Of a DNA stretch of 20,730 bases, positions 20,414 through 20,730 are shown piece by piece. The DNA is from Planctomycetota bacterium (GTDB lineage Bacteria > Planctomycetota > SBBH01 > JAHFOU01), in assembly GCA_023261525.1 (NCBI GenBank), contig JAHFOU010000005.1:1-20730 (forward strand), in the 5' to 3' direction. The position numbers were made by a program, and so were the translations under genes. The notes under the pieces are model-generated. The model saw only the letters and a list, made by a program, of their open reading frames with translations, did not search any database and had not been told where the DNA came from. The stretch's first letter is position 1. Every line of letters begins with the position of its first letter.

Positions 20414-20730
20414 GTGGCCGGGCCCAGCTCCTCCTCCCTGGAATCCGTGCTTCATGAGGCGCGGCGCTTCCCTCCCCCGAAGGACTTCGCCGCCCGCGCC
20501 CGCCTCCCCGCCGCCGAGGCTGAGCGCCTGCGCCGGCTCGCCGCCGAGGACCCCGACCGCTTCTGGGGCGAACAGGCCGCCTGCATCGCCTGGCGGACGC
20601 CCTGGACGAAGGTGCTCGACTGGCAGCCCCCGCGCGCGCGCTGGTTCGTCGGCGGCAAGCTCAACGTCTCGTACAACTGCCTGGACCGCCACCTGGCCCC
20701 GCGGGGGGACAAGACCGCCCTGCTCTGGGA
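20414..20730 (+). CDS. acs: acetyl-CoA synthetase Acs (5' part only)
   Basis: The first 105 codons are visible; the gene runs off the right edge. It activates acetate to acetyl-CoA through acetyl-adenylate. Visible: the family N-terminal block with FPPPKDFAARA (19-29), DPDRFWGEQA, PWTKVLDWQPPRARWFVGGKL split over about 65-85, and the very characteristic LNVSYNCLDRHLAPRGDK (about 85-102). GTG is used as start because it follows a TAGAAT box by 7 bases and gives the expected N-terminal length; no Shine-Dalgarno is present. Divergent from the HEAT-repeat gene. Together with the TCA-cycle icd gene it hints at acetate use, but that is only suggestive. Confidence 0.92.
   Translation, partial: MAGPSSSSLESVLHEARRFPPPKDFAARARLPAAEAERLRRLAAEDPDRFWGEQAACIAWRTPWTKVLDWQPPRARWFVGGKLNVSYNCLDRHLAPRGDKTALLW

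Overview
The window is about 70% GC, almost fully coding, with most neighbouring genes overlapping by 1-8 bases. Gene content (a menaquinone-type UbiE/UbiD pair, a complete pilMNOPQ cluster behind a GEMM riboswitch, several HEAT-repeat proteins, an orphan DUF2344 protein) and base composition fit a Gram-negative soil or sediment bacterium. My best guess is Acidobacteriota, class Holophagae (Geothrix/Holophaga-like). That placement is an inference from style, not a proven assignment.

Layout. (1) 1-1826, minus: 5' part of ubiE/menG and a UbiD-family decarboxylase, both quinone-synthesis type. (2) 1944-2276, plus: a small VOC-fold protein. (3) 2273-4514, minus: isocitrate dehydrogenase, a small lipoprotein and a glycerophosphodiester phosphodiesterase, overlapping end to end. 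(4) 4570-7485, plus: two nucleotide-sugar SDR enzymes, a four-helix membrane protein and a small HEAT-repeat protein. (5) 7482-10421, minus: a tightly overlapping four-gene unit of NifS-like protein, TusA-like sulfur carrier, ABC-2 permease and metallophosphoesterase. (6) 10453-16245, plus: promoter, GEMM (c-di-GMP-I class) riboswitch, a possible 20-codon leader ORF, pilM-pilN-pilO-pilP-pilQ and a DUF2344 protein. (7) 16242-20375, minus: a HEAT-repeat protein interrupted by one in-frame TAG, a small membrane protein and ligA. (8) 20414-end, plus: start of acetyl-CoA synthetase.

The main biological story is the type IV pilus assembly operon (PilM cytoplasmic ring, PilN/PilO inner-membrane struts, PilP link, PilQ outer-membrane secretin), which appears to be placed under cyclic-dinucleotide control by the riboswitch. 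The divergent neighbour is the strangest gene: a NifS/IscS-fold protein that keeps the persulfide cysteine but has His where the PLP-binding lysine should be, and has lost several other PLP contacts, while still sitting directly in front of a CPxP sulfur carrier.

Regulation: genes that open transcription units tend to have a -10-like hexamer only 6-13 bases before the start codon and no Shine-Dalgarno, suggesting leaderless or near-leaderless mRNAs. Internal genes use overlaps or Shine-Dalgarno sites. All three convergent junctions have interlocked stop codons (CTAG or CTAA), leaving no room for ordinary intergenic terminators. I saw no tRNA, rRNA, CRISPR array, insertion sequence or phage gene.
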